Positions 25,081 through 36,850 of a stretch of DNA of 64,000 nucleotides are shown here, one piece after another. Both the position numbers and the translations under genes were made by a program. This DNA comes from Warburgia ugandensis (lineage: Eukaryota > Streptophyta > Magnoliopsida > Canellales > Canellaceae): positions 57,863,136 to 57,927,135 of the forward strand of contig CP141136.1 of the NCBI GenBank assembly GCA_035236585.1, given 5' to 3'. Below the pieces are notes generated by a model that was not told the origin of the DNA, ran no database searches, and worked only from the letters and a program-made list of their open reading frames with translations. Positions within the stretch are counted from its first letter, which is position 1. Every line of letters starts with the position of its first letter.

Positions 25081-25640
25081 ATGGAGAGATTGAGAGAGAG
25101 GTTATCTAGAGAATCCAAGCGGGTTGGAACAAATGGAGATGTGCATCTGGAGTTTTTGTGATCGATGAGTGCCACTCAAACTAAAAGAAAAATTCTATAG
25201 GATGGCCATAAGGCTGGCCATGCTCTATGGATTAGAGTGTTGGGCAATTAAGGAACATTATACTCATAGGATGAGCGTCGCAGAAATGAGGATGTTGATA
25301 TGGATGAGTGGTAAGACAAGAAAGAATAGAATTAGAAATGAAAATATTCAAGAAAATTTAGGGATAGCACCAATAGGTAACAAGATGAGGGAGATTAGAC
25401 TTAGATGATTTGGACATGTTCAAAGGAGACCGACAGCGGCACCAGTTAGAAAAAGTGAGGCAATATAAGTAGAAGGTTCTAAAAGGGCAAGGGGAAGACC
25501 CAAAAGAACATGGATAGAAGTGGTGAGGAATATATTAAAAACATTGGGACTAAATAAAGCCATGGTATTTAATAGAGTAGAATGGAGGATTAAGATTCAT
25601 GTGGCCGACCCCTAATTGGGATAAGGTCTTGATGATGATT
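25081..25640 (+). mobile_element. 5'-truncated L1-type LINE, ORF2 C-terminal end
   Basis: The sequence encodes the C-terminal part of plant LINE ORF2: an IQAGWNKWRCASGVF-like block, then FYRMAIRLAMLYGLECW, EMRMLIWMSGKTRKNRIRNE, LGIAPIGNKMREIRLR, FGHVQRRPTAAPVRK, GRPKRTWIEV and HVADP. A frameshift near 25160 and stops near 25406 and 25465 break it. The 3' end GGTCTTGATGATGATT is the family's GAT-rich tail. 5' truncation is the usual result of target-primed reverse transcription. Two relatives in the window share this tail. Confidence 0.88.
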
Positions 25641-25649
25641 TATCCGAAA

Positions 25650-25775
25650 ATATTGTCATTAAATAAACCTGATATATCAGAAATGCTGGAGATATCGCAG
25701 TTAAATAAACTTGACATCTCACATATGCCTAAAATATCATCGTTAAATAAGGTGTACATTCCAAATATGCCATGA
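25650..25775 (+). repeat. Degenerate tandem repeat, 42-bp period, three copies
   Basis: The anchor TTAAATAA recurs at about 25659, 25701 and 25743, each followed by similar sequence ending AAATATGCC or AAATGCTGG. It directly follows the LINE tail. Confidence 0.7.
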
Positions 25776-28490
25776 CTTAGAGTCACTATTCTCTTCCACA
25801 GAATGTCAAACACATAAATAATGTACCTCTATATGATTTTCCTTCGAACTTACCATGTCATTCATAATCATATACATAGTTACTAAGTTATCACACTTAG
25901 CTCAATTGGAAAGACAAGGCATACATCTACCCTCTAATCCACCATAAAATCTTTAAGCCACACACCCTCAAGTCCAGCTAAACTACAACAAATTCAACTT
26001 CCATTATGGATTTGGCAACAAACTATTACCTTTCACTTCTTTAAGTGAATGCAATACTACCAAACATAAATACACAACCAACTCATCTGGGTCACCTACA
26101 AAAATTGGAATTCGCTAACCAAGGGGTACTTGCTCATCTACCTGAAAGGTGAGCTTCAAATCCTTTACCTACTAAGTAGCGAAATATCCCGCTGAGTTCA
26201 AAATCAAAGAGACCTACATTGTACCAGGAATCAAGATCCTTAACTAGCCAGCTACTTATCGACAACTTCCATAGTATTCACTTGATCTATTACATTACTA
26301 CCTTCTTTCATCCACAAGCCATTATACTTTTCATGGCCATAGCCTTATATAGGGCATAGACATTGGCTAGTCCTCAAACAAGCTCTCAGTATGGAGCTCC
26401 ATTAAAATAAACCTTGCCTTTATGTCTTCCTCAAGGAACATCTCATATATGTGCCACTGTGTGGTAGTACCCTTAGCTAGTGGTTATTCAACCACTACAT
26501 CTTACTCAGAGGAGTATATGCTGAATTCACTTGTTCTAAACCAAATAATTACTTCAATTTAATATCTTAATCTCATTGAGTTTGGAAGAATTGAAGGCTA
26601 TTAAAATAGTTTTCTAAGAGCTAGATTAAGATTATGTGAACAAATTGAACAGACACCATCCACAAGAGAACAATCAAAGAATCTTATACCAAGATTTAAA
26701 TATATATCTCATTATCGTGTAAATATGCACATAGGAGAGTATTAGCTTCCTAGTAAGACGACTAGAACATGTACATTTACAAGGTAATATTACTCCCACA
26801 AGAGTTTGGAACAAACACTCTACATATTCTTGCATAAAACAACAAAGACCACCAGGATAATAACATCTGCTAATTAGTAAAATCTGCACTAAATAATCTA
26901 ATTTTCAGCAGTAATAAGAAGAACAAGTCCAGATAAAACAATAGAACCATAATGTTCTAAATAGCACTAAAGTGAACTACTAATTTACAAGAACACTAAG
27001 TAGAAATTGACTTTTACTACTAACTATAAACATGCTCTCAAATAATATACTCAACGAAAGTAATTCTTGCCTTATAAAAGATATTTTTTACAGCTTACTA
27101 AGTAGATATTGGCAATGGACAAAAGATTACGGCCATACAACAGCTCATGTAGATGATGTAAAACATGAAAGCAAAACAATCCCAAACAATTTCCATATAC
27201 CATTAGTATTTTCATTACATAAACGTTGATTCCCCATAGAAACTTACAGCGAAAATCAAGCCCCAAAAAATATGAAAATCAATAAGCTAGATTTTCCAAC
27301 TTGAAATGAGGTTTGCCCTAAAAAATTTCAAAGGTCAAAATGCCCCTTAACAGCTCCCTAAATTAATAAGCATAAGTGGCAATTAAATTCGATACAAATG
27401 GGACCAAAAAACTGCCCCAACCGTAGCCCTTAAACTCGCTATAAGGTGACCAAGAAAAATGGAGTTTAAGGAATCTAAATTTAGGCAAAAAAAATCAAAG
27501 AAAAATGCTATGAAAAAAATTACAAATGAGAACCTTTATAATCATACAAAACGTTATTGCAATCGGGTGATAAAAAACAGCCCCAACCAAAGACCCATTT
27601 GGGAAAAAACTACGGTTCAGATTCCCTATAATACACACTTTAGATTAGCTGAAAAATAATCGTGAAATTCAAGATCATCAGCACCCTATGTAATGATCTT
27701 AGATTTTCCTAAGACTCGTATAACCATTGGCTCCAATACTAAGGGGCATCTTGCTCATGGTACATTAAAAAAAAAAAAGTAACACAAAAATTGCCAATTT
27801 TCCATAGCATTGAACAACCCAAAATCACAAATGAAATGGGGATTTAGAAATACATGAATCTTACATCCATCGACCAACAAAGTCTCCTCAACCAATTATT
27901 CCCTCCAACTTCTCTAATAACGTAAAATCAAGAAAGAAATAAAATAGTTATGGTAATATGCAGTTTCGGAAAAAAAAACCACAAGCTAAAGCCTTGCACC
28001 AAATCTCTCAGATACCAAGCTTTTGTTGAGCCAAGATCAGAGCTAAAAATACCTATGGAGAAATCATTTCTAAGGTCTAAAACTAGCCTCTGCATTTTGC
28101 ACTTCTTTTCTAATTTTTGGAAAAATTGCACAAGAGAGAAGAAAAGTAGCGCATGTTATTCTCTCTCCTAACAAGCTTTTATAATAAAGCCCCATATTGC
28201 AATCTAATGTTGGCCTTCTCTATTTAGAGAGACTATTACCTATTATTCCAGGTAATTTATGTAATACTAGGCTAAATTCATGGACATCACGGTTGTACTG
28301 AATATAATCCTACGAGGTCAAGCAATCTCAACCATCCAAATAATCCAATTAGTTGATCAGGCTAATTAGAAGATTAGACAATACCGAGGGCCCAATGGCA
28401 TGATTAGTATGGTTAGTTCAACCACTAAGACTAACATGCATGTATTTGGATTATGGTCTGTTCAACAAGATCTGAGATCAATGGTCGTAG
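25776..28490. other. AT-rich stretch without recognisable genes
   Basis: Only short ORFs with no motif I recognise. Near 27260-28140 the text resembles LTR-like leader sequence (CCCCAA-rich, AGACCCATTT), but no ends or primer site could be found. Confidence 0.55.
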
Positions 28491-28507
28491 ATGCGACGGA
28501 TAAGATC

Positions 28508-28830
28508 TAACATCAGCTACGTAGATGCAAATGATAACTGCTACCAAATTGGCATACACCTCGGAGGCAACTCCCACGCCTGAAACTCCTAATTCCATTG
28601 CAATGAAAACTCCGATGAGGATCTGACAAATGATCATCAGAATCCCGCCGTCGAGGAAGAGTTCCCTTCTTTCGGGCTCATCAACGGTAACAGTTGAAAA
28701 TAGAGTTTTAAAGAAGTTGGTGAGACCACCAATCGAAGCAACAAGGGAAGCCACCAACGCCCCGAGATAGAGCGAAAAAGTAAACAACGTGAGAATCTGA
28801 CTGTGGAATATGCAGTACTGATTCTTGTTT
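28508..28830 (-). pseudogene. Sugar transport protein (STP/monosaccharide H+ symporter) pseudogene
   Basis: On the minus strand the translation begins NQYCIFHSQILT and continues FTFSLYLGALVASLVAS, the STP signature at the end of the first extracellular loop and TM2. It then jumps to GLTNFFKTLFSTVTVDEP and LFLDGGILMIICQILIGVF, which match TM7-8 of STPs. Around 230 residues between these blocks are missing, including the central sugar-binding helices. After ICIYVADV similarity stops. STPs import hexoses with protons across the plasma membrane; this copy cannot. One small indel is needed near 28787 to keep frame. The family assignment rests on two collinear motif blocks. Confidence 0.8.
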
Positions 28831-28990
28831 CAACCGAGATCTGGACGCAGAGATGGTTGTGACTCAAATACAGGCGACTAACATATACCGTGGATCAGAG
28901 TTTTCTGAATCTGAAACAAGAAGCAAAATCTTGCATTTTGGAGAAGAACCAAGATAGAGGAAAACGATTTGCAGAAACGGGACACCAAGC

Positions 28991-29325
28991 ATGTCATCTC
29001 CCTCGCCCTTGTTAGTATTTATCTTTGTGGCAATGGCCTTGGCTAATCCCTCTGAAGCTGACCATGGCTTTAAGCCACCTAAAAAGAAGCCACCGCCAGA
29101 GCACAAAACTCCATTTGAAAAACCACCGAAGTGTGGCCAAGATCCTGCTCATCCTATTGTAGATGATAATAAAACTCGTGGACGAGACCACCTTGAAATA
29201 AGCCTCCCACACTTTTCTTTGCCAATTAAATGCTGAGCAATACTCTAATAATTCAGGAAAGAAGCCCCCATGTTCCCACAATAAGCCACCTCGCAAACCT
29301 CCAACATCTGACTATCCTTGATAAG
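28991..29325 (+). pseudogene. Secreted proline-rich protein fragment
   Basis: The ATG at 28991 gives a plausible signal peptide (MSSPSPLLVFIFVAMALANP) followed by KPPKKKPPPEHKTPFEKPPK, as in small plant cell-wall proline-rich proteins. The frame then leaves Pro/Lys composition and stops at 29236. A second Pro/Lys block (KKPPCSHNKPPRKPP, about 29258-29310) lies in another frame after a splice-like TTCAG. So this is either one short intron with decay or an insertion in the gene. It is divergently adjacent to the STP pseudogene. No complete repeat domain remains. Confidence 0.5.
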
Positions 29326-30153
29326 GTGAATGAGGTGGATAGTCACTTAGCTCGCATTTACGCCCCTTTGCATACGGAGAGGCAAGATGCTCCTGGCCAG
29401 AACCAACTCAAGAGAAGAGTGGATGAAGGGCCAAGGAGACTAGAGGGAGCGATTGAATCAACGGCAGCAGATGAAGATCCAAGATATAGGTCTTCGATGT
29501 AAGGAGGAGGAGGAGGAAGGCAAGCTGTTGAATGGTGGTTTTATAGAGTGGGTGGAACGGAGATTATTGCAGGCCCCACCAGGAGGTCTTCCCTTCGATG
29601 TCATACTGGCAGAAAACGACAATGATCTGGTCACAGAACTCCGGACCGAAGCAGAGACAAGAACGCCCTTCTGTGCAGGTATGAACGAGTTTCAATCGAA
29701 TCCCGATCATATGGTTGGGCGTGGCTGCTAGTTCCGATAGAAAGAGACATAATCGAGGGAGACAAGATAAGAAAGCCAATGGCAGAGAGCAGCAGGGATA
29801 GATCTGGGAGCAGGAGAGTGATCAGAGGATCTGACCAGCGATGTTATTGGGTAGATCAGGAATGGAGATTTGAGGTACGAGGAAGAAGATGCCGAGGGAG
29901 AAGAAGTGGAAGTTTTATTGGGGTATAGTTCACAGCGGTGGTGAGATTAGAGCCAAAGATGGGAGATGGCTTGGAGAAGGTAAGGAGGAGGAACTTTTTT
30001 CATATTGGATTGATCTGATAATACATTGCAGACGTTGCGTTTCTACTATGGGATAACAGATCAATCTACGTGTGAGAAGGGACGGTGGGCAATGATTTTA
30101 TTCTGGATCGATCTGTGCAACAAGCAACAGATCTTCACGACTGTTCCAACTCA
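29326..30153. other. Unassigned sequence, purine-rich on the plus strand
   Basis: GC-richer than its surroundings, with GAGGAGGAGGAAGG-type runs; the minus strand is pyrimidine-rich like a 5' leader. It lies downstream of a copia-like primer site read on the minus strand, but I see no gag motif. Confidence 0.5.
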
Positions 30154-30165
30154 GCTCTGATACCA
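30154..30165 (-). other. Primer binding site next to a minus-strand LTR
   Basis: GCTCTGATACCA on the plus strand is the exact reverse complement of the initiator-Met primer site. It abuts the end of the 206-bp LTR. Confidence 0.8.
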
Positions 30166-30371
30166 TGATGGAACAGGTTAACTATACTTATTGATATATT
30201 GAAAGACTTATACAAACATGCATTATATAGCAGTTACATGTTGATAAGCACCAAAGATCTACACCGTGATTATAGCAAAATATATTGGCGGAAAATATTT
30301 TGTATAATCTTTTGATTATAATATAGATCTGATTAGCTAATAATTTCTCTAACAGATCTTATCTGATAACA
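30166..30371 (-). repeat. Short copia-type LTR, no partner seen
   Basis: On the minus strand it starts TGTTATCAGATAAG and ends CCTGTTCCATCA, 206 bp, directly followed by a primer site. TG...CA ends, size and primer site fit a small Ty1/copia or TRIM-type LTR. I could not find the second LTR on the expected side. Confidence 0.72.
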
Positions 30372-32005
30372 TCAAAAAATGCGCAAGCACATGGAGCACG
30401 ACCCAATATTTTCCTTATCCCACAAAACACGGCTATAATTGCTTACCTTTGCGTTGCAAACTTGAAAAAGTTAAGTTGCTACATGTTTGAGTAAGCGGCA
30501 CAAGGACTGCCTCTTTTGTCAGGAACTGATCACCGAAAACATGCAAAGTCTAGCACTCCTTCCTGACCATGAGCAAGATGCCGACCCCAACAATCATCCG
30601 TTGGTCATACAAATACGTATGACAATCAGATTACTGTACCGAGAAATCTAATGCCTGCTCATTTGTATCCAACTGTTGAGTTTCACTAAGCATGTGTGAA
30701 CACGCAACTATGCCGATGCATTATTCCTTTGATGAAGTGAGATATCAGGAACAGTAAGGCAACAGTCTGTAATCTCTATATTAAGTTCACAGCCATCATT
30801 GCAATGGGCACATCACAGCAGAGCTTGTTGTCACGGGGTCGCAATTTTTTTGCAATGTAAGTCCGTGACATTGTGGTTAGAACCAGTTAGCTGCATGGTT
30901 TTACAGGCCCGAACATTTCCTTATCTCAGTTGAGGAAATATCCATGCGAAATCTCCCCTCTGGTATTGACACAAACATGTCCTTTAAATGCTGAGGGATG
31001 TCAAGGTCTTCAAGAACCTAAACAAGGGCATAAAATGTGGATGATTTATTCAATGGAGAAGGGCAGAAAGAAAAAGTTTTCAGATTATTGATTTGGAAAC
31101 AGAAGTACCCTGAGTTTCCATCGACATGTCGACCACCAACAACGAAAATGCAACCTGATCTCCTGTCCTGTCAGTATCTCGAGCATTTTGTCATGGTCCC
31201 TGGCATAATATTTTGGCTGAAACGGCATAGGCAATTTGTGAGATACAAGTTACAGAACTCAACCGTGTCTCCTCCTGGACTTAGCTATAGATATGAGGAA
31301 GAAGCCAAAGTAATTTCTTGAAGCAGTTGACGCGTCTGCAAAAAGCTTCTAAACCACCTCCATGAAGGGGCTGAGGGAAATGAGTTAAAGTGCTAGTAGG
31401 AAGATCAAGAATTTGATGGATAACTTGCTCTAAGCAAATTATTTATGGATTTTGCTCAAGAATATGAAGGCAGAGCATGCTCTTTGATCTCTTACTAGTT
31501 TAACAAATTGAGGAAACAGGTAAGTGGAAAGTAAGGAAAGATGACTAGCTAATGCTTTCAATGGGTTAGGATCTAAATATCTTTGAGATATTGACGGAAG
31601 GATCGAAGATTTTGGGTCTGGTCTTCTGCTACATTTTCTAGTCGTTCAAATTCAAATCCAATCTACAGCTACTATGCGTGCTGGCCCAAAGTCTAGATTT
31701 TACATATCAATGGTGGTAAGATGGCATAAAAGACCTGTCAAAAAAAGATTGGTATAAAAGAACTGAAAGGTCAAAACAATTGAGAGAGCAAAAGAAATAG
31801 AATTAGAGTTTATGGGAGAGAGTTCAGACATAGTTGGAATTGAGGGAGAGATGTAAAGTGAAACAGATTTTAAGGTGGCCAAATCTTAGAGGGAGTAAAG
31901 AAAATTTTACAGAGACTGAGAGGAGAGAGTTATTGGGGGGAGGTAATGAAACTGAGAGAACTAAGGCGAGACAAGTCTCCTAAGGGAGTAACTCCGAGAT
32001 TTTTG

Positions 32006-32107
32006 CATGGGAGTATGAGAGCGAGGAATCTTATCCATTGATGAATAAAGAAGCTTCATGGGAGCATGAGAGTGTGGAATCTGATCCATTGATGGATAAA
32101 GAAGCTT
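32006..32107 (+). repeat. Tandem duplication, 51-bp unit, two copies
   Basis: CATGGGAG...GAATCT.ATCCATTGATG.ATAAAGAAGCTTC occurs at 32006 and again at 32057 with a few substitutions. It lies in an intron of the nucleotidyltransferase pseudogene. Confidence 0.85.
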
Positions 32108-32346
32108 CAAACATCCAAGGAGAAAGAAGGAAAGAAGCAAAATAAAAGGAAGTGAAACATGTCCAGCAAAGTGTTAGGCAAAGGCCTTGCTTTTATATAA
32201 TGGCTTGATATGAGGCAACAGACAAAGTGAGGCACCACTAGCTGCTGAAGATTATGTGACGACGGTTCTTATCAGTGAAAAATGTTTGCTGGGAATTTGG
32301 AATTACTGAACAGAGTGAGACGGCATTAGAGATAATGTATCTTGAT

Positions 32347-32529
32347 AAAAAGGGGCAGTCCCAGTGCACGAAGCTCCCGCCTATGTAGGGTCCGGGGAAG
32401 GGGCGGAGCACAAGGGCCTAAAGTACACAGCCTTACCTTGCATTTGCAAGAAGCTGTTTTCACGCCTTGAACCCGTGATCTCAAGGTAACATGACGACAA
32501 CTTTTACCATTGCGCCAAGGCTCCCCTTC
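32347..32529 (+). mobile_element. Au-type SINE, complete, with 17-bp target duplication
   Basis: The 183-bp sequence has the Au SINE hallmarks: AAAGGGGCAGTCCCAGTGCA at the 5' end, GAAGCTCCCGCC, CTTGAACCCGTGATCTCAAG (tRNA-like B box) and the end GCGCCAAGGCTCCCCTTC. AGATAATGTATCTTGAT flanks it perfectly on both sides (32330-32346 and 32530-32546). It sits in an intron on the strand opposite to the gene. Au SINEs are short pol III-derived elements mobilised by LINE machinery. Confidence 0.93.
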
Positions 32530-34089
32530 AGATAATGTATCTTGATCATTTAACTATTTACTCCTAACAAGCTGCAAAATCTAGATTGAAAATCTGTCTC
32601 TTACAGATCATAGAGATGGCATATAAGCAGCATTATTTTTGGGCTGCAATAAAGTAGTCCCAGAGTATGAATCGGACGCACATATATTGGCCATAAAAAG
32701 AACAGAACTAAAGAACCAGGAAAGAAGGTGAAAGATTCCAGAGAATTAAAGAAGCAGGTAGAATTCATAGTATCAACCAGGCATATGTTTATTTTATTTG
32801 ATCTACACTGTTATTAGCCCTCCTTGTTTCTAGTTTCATGTAATACATGCTTTTTCTATTAATGAATTTTAGCTTTTACCTAACCAAAAAAAAGGTATAT
32901 GTCATGTATAAACAAATTGTATGACTTAAATTGCAAACTCATATAGGACATAACATAATCTAACAAATCTGTGTGAATGAGAAAAGGCTTCATACATCAA
33001 CAAGTCTTGCTGCTGTGTCTGCACCAATTACAAAAGCACTGCCAGGAAAGAGTTCTGCTTTCTTATAAAAATAAGGCTGATTGGAAAAAATCACCGTCTT
33101 GCCTGACAACCAAAAATAGCAAATATCAAAGCACATGGATATTTTTTGTGAAAACGATTGGTCCAACATGACCAACAACAAACTGGTTCATATGTAAATC
33201 ATTACTGCTAAAGCTTGAGATGAGACCTTGGTACTTTAGACTTTTATGAAGTATGTTCTAAAATTTCAGATTTTGGAAACAAGTTCAGGTCAGAATCTAT
33301 AAAGATGACTAGATGTCAATCTTGACTAGACAAAAGGGGCTTTTTTTCACTTATCAAGGAGAGAGGAATTCAGCAGGAAGACGGATCGACCATAAGAGAA
33401 ACAAGAAGAAAACGTATTCTAGTAAGTAACACAATTCCATCAACAAAGATGTCACTTCTATGTACTATTGGAACGAGGACCACTTCCAAGAAACCTATGA
33501 AACAGATGGGTTCACAAGTGGAAGCTCATTATGGGTGGAGGTGGGATTTACGAGGCAATTAGATTGGTCGCAGGTGTTCTTATGGATCTCAAAACCAGAA
33601 CCGTCAATTGAATATGTAAAGTTTATTCATCAAATATTTTCTTCTGATTCACTCACAACTGAGATGAAGTAAATGGTAGTCAATATCTGATATTCTGCAT
33701 AAGATATTGTTTTAATGGCATAAAGTAGGACAAAAGAAAACTTGTTTTATGTAATTTCATATAATTTAAACTAATTTCTAAAAGTTTGAAAACAGGGAAA
33801 AAGTTAGAATCAAACACAACTGATTCAAAAACCTCGAAAGTTAACTTAGAAACTCTAAGATTTCAAATGCCCAATGGAAACAAACTGCTCTAGGTGAAAA
33901 CCTAACTCTCAAAATTCAATTCAGGGAAAAACCCAGGTGAGTATCAAATGCCCAGATATCTATTTATTCTAAAATTGATATCAAGAGTCAAAACTTAATT
34001 CATGCATGGGGTCTGCCAAGGGTTTTACTTGCCAGCTAGCATTTGATGCAAAACCCTCCTTCATCAGAGCTTGGGACCAGCAGCGACAC

Positions 34090-34412
34090 AGTTTAGAATT
34101 AGAAATGAAAACATTAGAAGAAACTTAGAGCAGCAACAATAGGTAATAAGATTAGAAAGATTTGACTTACATGATTTGAACATGTTCAATGCAGACCCAA
34201 AATGGCACCAATTAGGAGTGAGGAAATCCAAATTGGAAGTTCTAAAAGGATAAGGGTAAAGCCCAAAAGAATGTGAATAGAAGTGATAAGAAAAGGTTTA
34301 AAAACTAAATCTAGCCATGACACTTAATAGAGGAAAATGGAGGAACAAGATTAATGTGACCAACCCCTAATCGGGATAAGGTCTTGATGACAATGATGAT
34401 ACCAAGAGTCTT
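34090..34412 (+). mobile_element. 5'-truncated LINE tail, second copy
   Basis: It aligns with 25340-25640: RIRNEN, IGNKIRKI, FEHVQ, GSSKRIR and IEVIRK blocks with several stops, then CCCCTAATCGGGATAAGGTC and the tail TTGATGACAATGATGAT. More decayed than the first copy. Confidence 0.82.
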
Positions 34413-34545
34413 TAAACATACAAACAGAATATAGATGAAAAAATGAACTAATACAACCAAAAAACAAACTTCAAGTAACAATTCTAAGTTGAACTAGAAT
34501 ACAGGATCCAGAAATAGAGAGAAATCCAATTATAATTTTGAACTA

Positions 34546-34572
34546 CCATTACGCCAAGGCTCCCCTTCTGAG
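34546..34572 (+). mobile_element. 27-bp Au SINE stub with 11-bp target duplication
   Basis: CCATTACGCCAAGGCTCCCC followed by TTCTGAG is only the extreme 3' end of an Au SINE. ATTTTGAACTA flanks it at 34535-34545 and 34573-34583, so it appears to be a real, severely 5'-truncated insertion rather than a deletion remnant. Confidence 0.72.
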
Positions 34573-36329
34573 ATTTTGAACTAAAGAAACAAAAATAACA
34601 AGTGATAAATAACAGGCATCACACCTGACAAGCTCAGCAAAAGAACTAGCCATTGCACCTAGGATTTTGGCAAGCTGTTACCAAACGTGCACTCAGAAGC
34701 ACAAGATATCATACTTTGCAAAGCGTCACAAGAGAGTTGCATTGACAAAACAGGAACAGTCACAACCCATTAAGAGAGAAAATTCTCAGAGAAAACTCAG
34801 TTTTATTTAATATCAACCAAATTTAATGAGAAAACTAAACATAGATGGTCCTTTTATTGGCATACATTTCTCAAAATTCTAGTGCTTAGTAGGACTTGAA
34901 CAACAAGAAATTCCTTTCAGTTCAACAACAATTCCTTTAAGACTTGCTAAATTCTGACAACCGCAGGTTCAAGACAAAACTAGAACAAAAAGGAAACTGA
35001 AACCCTACAGCAAAAAACTAAGAACAAAAGAAAAATCATGTCCACAAGGTCTAATCTTGGAAAACTTGTGGGGCCATTATGTCTGTAGATCAGAAATGGG
35101 ACCCAATATTTCAAATCTTCCCTTACCTTTCTTACTGCATCTGTATATTCCGATGCCTGCATCATGGCATATCTCTTTAACTTGCACCACTCAGAGTTCT
35201 TCCTTTGCTACCAAAGTCCACAAGGAAAGATTGAGCATCAGTGAAAACAAATTGATCTACAGAAGTTTCTTGGTGCCATATTTATAAAAAAAACACTGTT
35301 TTCTTCCTAAGAGGTTCATTGGCATAGGAATCACATAAAAATAGTCCATGGATAATTATTTTATCTGCAGCTACTCGCAGCTCAGAAACATCTAGAAACT
35401 AATTAAAAATAAATGAATACAACTGTAAGCTTTTCTATCTGTGTTTCGAATAATTTCGCCTGTGTTTTGATCACTGCTAATAGCATAGGATAAACCAATT
35501 ATCGAAGGATAATTCCGTCCATGCTTTTATCCCCATGAGAAACAGCCCCTGAAGGATTTCGCTGTATGTCAATAATTTCAGCGTAGACAAGATTGATGCT
35601 AGTGATACTAGAGAAGAAAGTGTTGTTAACTTCCAATAATGGCAACTAAGAATGACTTATAATATTTGAGACATAACAAATGAAACAATGGGCAAGTTCC
35701 CTATAGAAGATATACAAACTACTCACTAGAAAGAATATAGTTTAGCATTCATTGTCACTGATAAATCATATCCAACTTACCAACTTTTTCAAATTGCTTA
35801 ACTCGGTCTTTGAATTGAGAGATTGTTAATTGAGGTTTGTCCGCATTGATTGCTGAGATCTCAGAGCATGGAACTCCATCACCACAAATGCTAACATTAA
35901 GGCTAAAAAGATCAGGAATCAATTGAAAAATAATTTGTTCTAGACATAATACTAGTATTAATTGAGCCAAGTAGGCCAAACTTGTCTTAATCTTGCCTTT
36001 AATGCTTAAGAAAGTAGAAATAGTCGTGGGCATTCAGCTTTCAAAACACATGAAACATAAACCTCATAAAGTGTATTGTTTACAAACAAAAGAGTTGAAA
36101 AGCTTGAGAAAAATGATACCAAAAAAAAAGAAAATGGAGTCACATAAAATTTTCACGGATCATCAACTAAAACTAAGATTTCACACGGTGATGCAGGAGC
36201 ATCATCTCATCCCATCCTCAAATTATGAAAGACTACACGAAAAGGAAGAAGAAGATGGGTAAATGGCAGAGATACTGTTAACTTGTACTATCCACATAAA
36301 TAGTAAAACGTGAATAATGACATGAAAAG

Positions 36330-36850
36330 TAATCCTGGGCTATTTATTTTTAGGAAGTTTAATATGTTCAGAGATTTGGTAAATTCTATTTGAGGAGTCT
36401 AAGTAGTTTCTTTCTTTTAGAGTTTCTATTTATTTTTAGGAAGTTTAATATGTTCAGAGATTTGGTAAATTCTATTTGAGGAGTCTAAGTAGTTTCTTTC
36501 TTTTAGAGTTTCTATTTGTATTAGTAGTTTCCTATTCTAGTTAGGAGTCAGTATAAGTTTCATTTCTTGGAGAAGAAGTTTAGGAATCTACAAAAAAGAT
36601 GTAAACACATATTACAATCAATTAAAATCAGTTTTTTTGGATTAAATAAATTCTGAGTTTGCTTTCTTTTCTCTTTCTTTCTTGCTCACTGATTCATGAC
36701 TTTAGCTATTTTGGATAAAAATAGTTGAAAGTCTGAGTTAAAGAGAGTGTTAGTTCTGGTTTCCAAATATCTCTCAGCCATTGGTTTTCTCTCTCCTGGG
36801 AAAATCGAGTTTCAGCTTATTAATACTTCTTGTTGTGTTATACGGACACT
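36330..36850 (+). repeat. Possible solo LTR with internal tandem duplication
   Basis: Contains a perfect 86-bp tandem duplication (36341-36514; anchor TAGGAAGTTTAATATG at 36351 and 36437) and then LTR-like text: a TTAGGAGTCAGT block, AGATGTAAACACATATTAC and a pyrimidine-rich TTTCTTTTCTCTTTC run. Termini and target duplication are not resolved, so the LTR call is tentative; the tandem repeat is certain. Confidence 0.4.

Noticed and set aside
25169-25408. 80-codon ORF as an independent gene
   Set aside because: It is the C-terminal end of LINE ORF2 in a truncated element.
28991-29236. Intact small secreted protein gene
   Set aside because: The signal peptide is convincing, but the proline-rich region stops early and resumes in another frame, so it is kept only as a fragment.
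31037-31321. 94-codon plus-strand ORF
   Set aside because: It is the antisense of a nucleotidyltransferase exon on the minus strand.
32980-33181. Minus-strand ORF starting MLLVMLDQSFSQ as a separate protein
   Set aside because: Only the part from the AG at 33103 downstream is exon; the N-terminal part is intron.
35104-35190. Open minus-strand segment ending VRK before a GTAAGG donor, possible extra exon
   Set aside because: The flanking exons (35781-35890 and 32996-33102) already join in phase without it.
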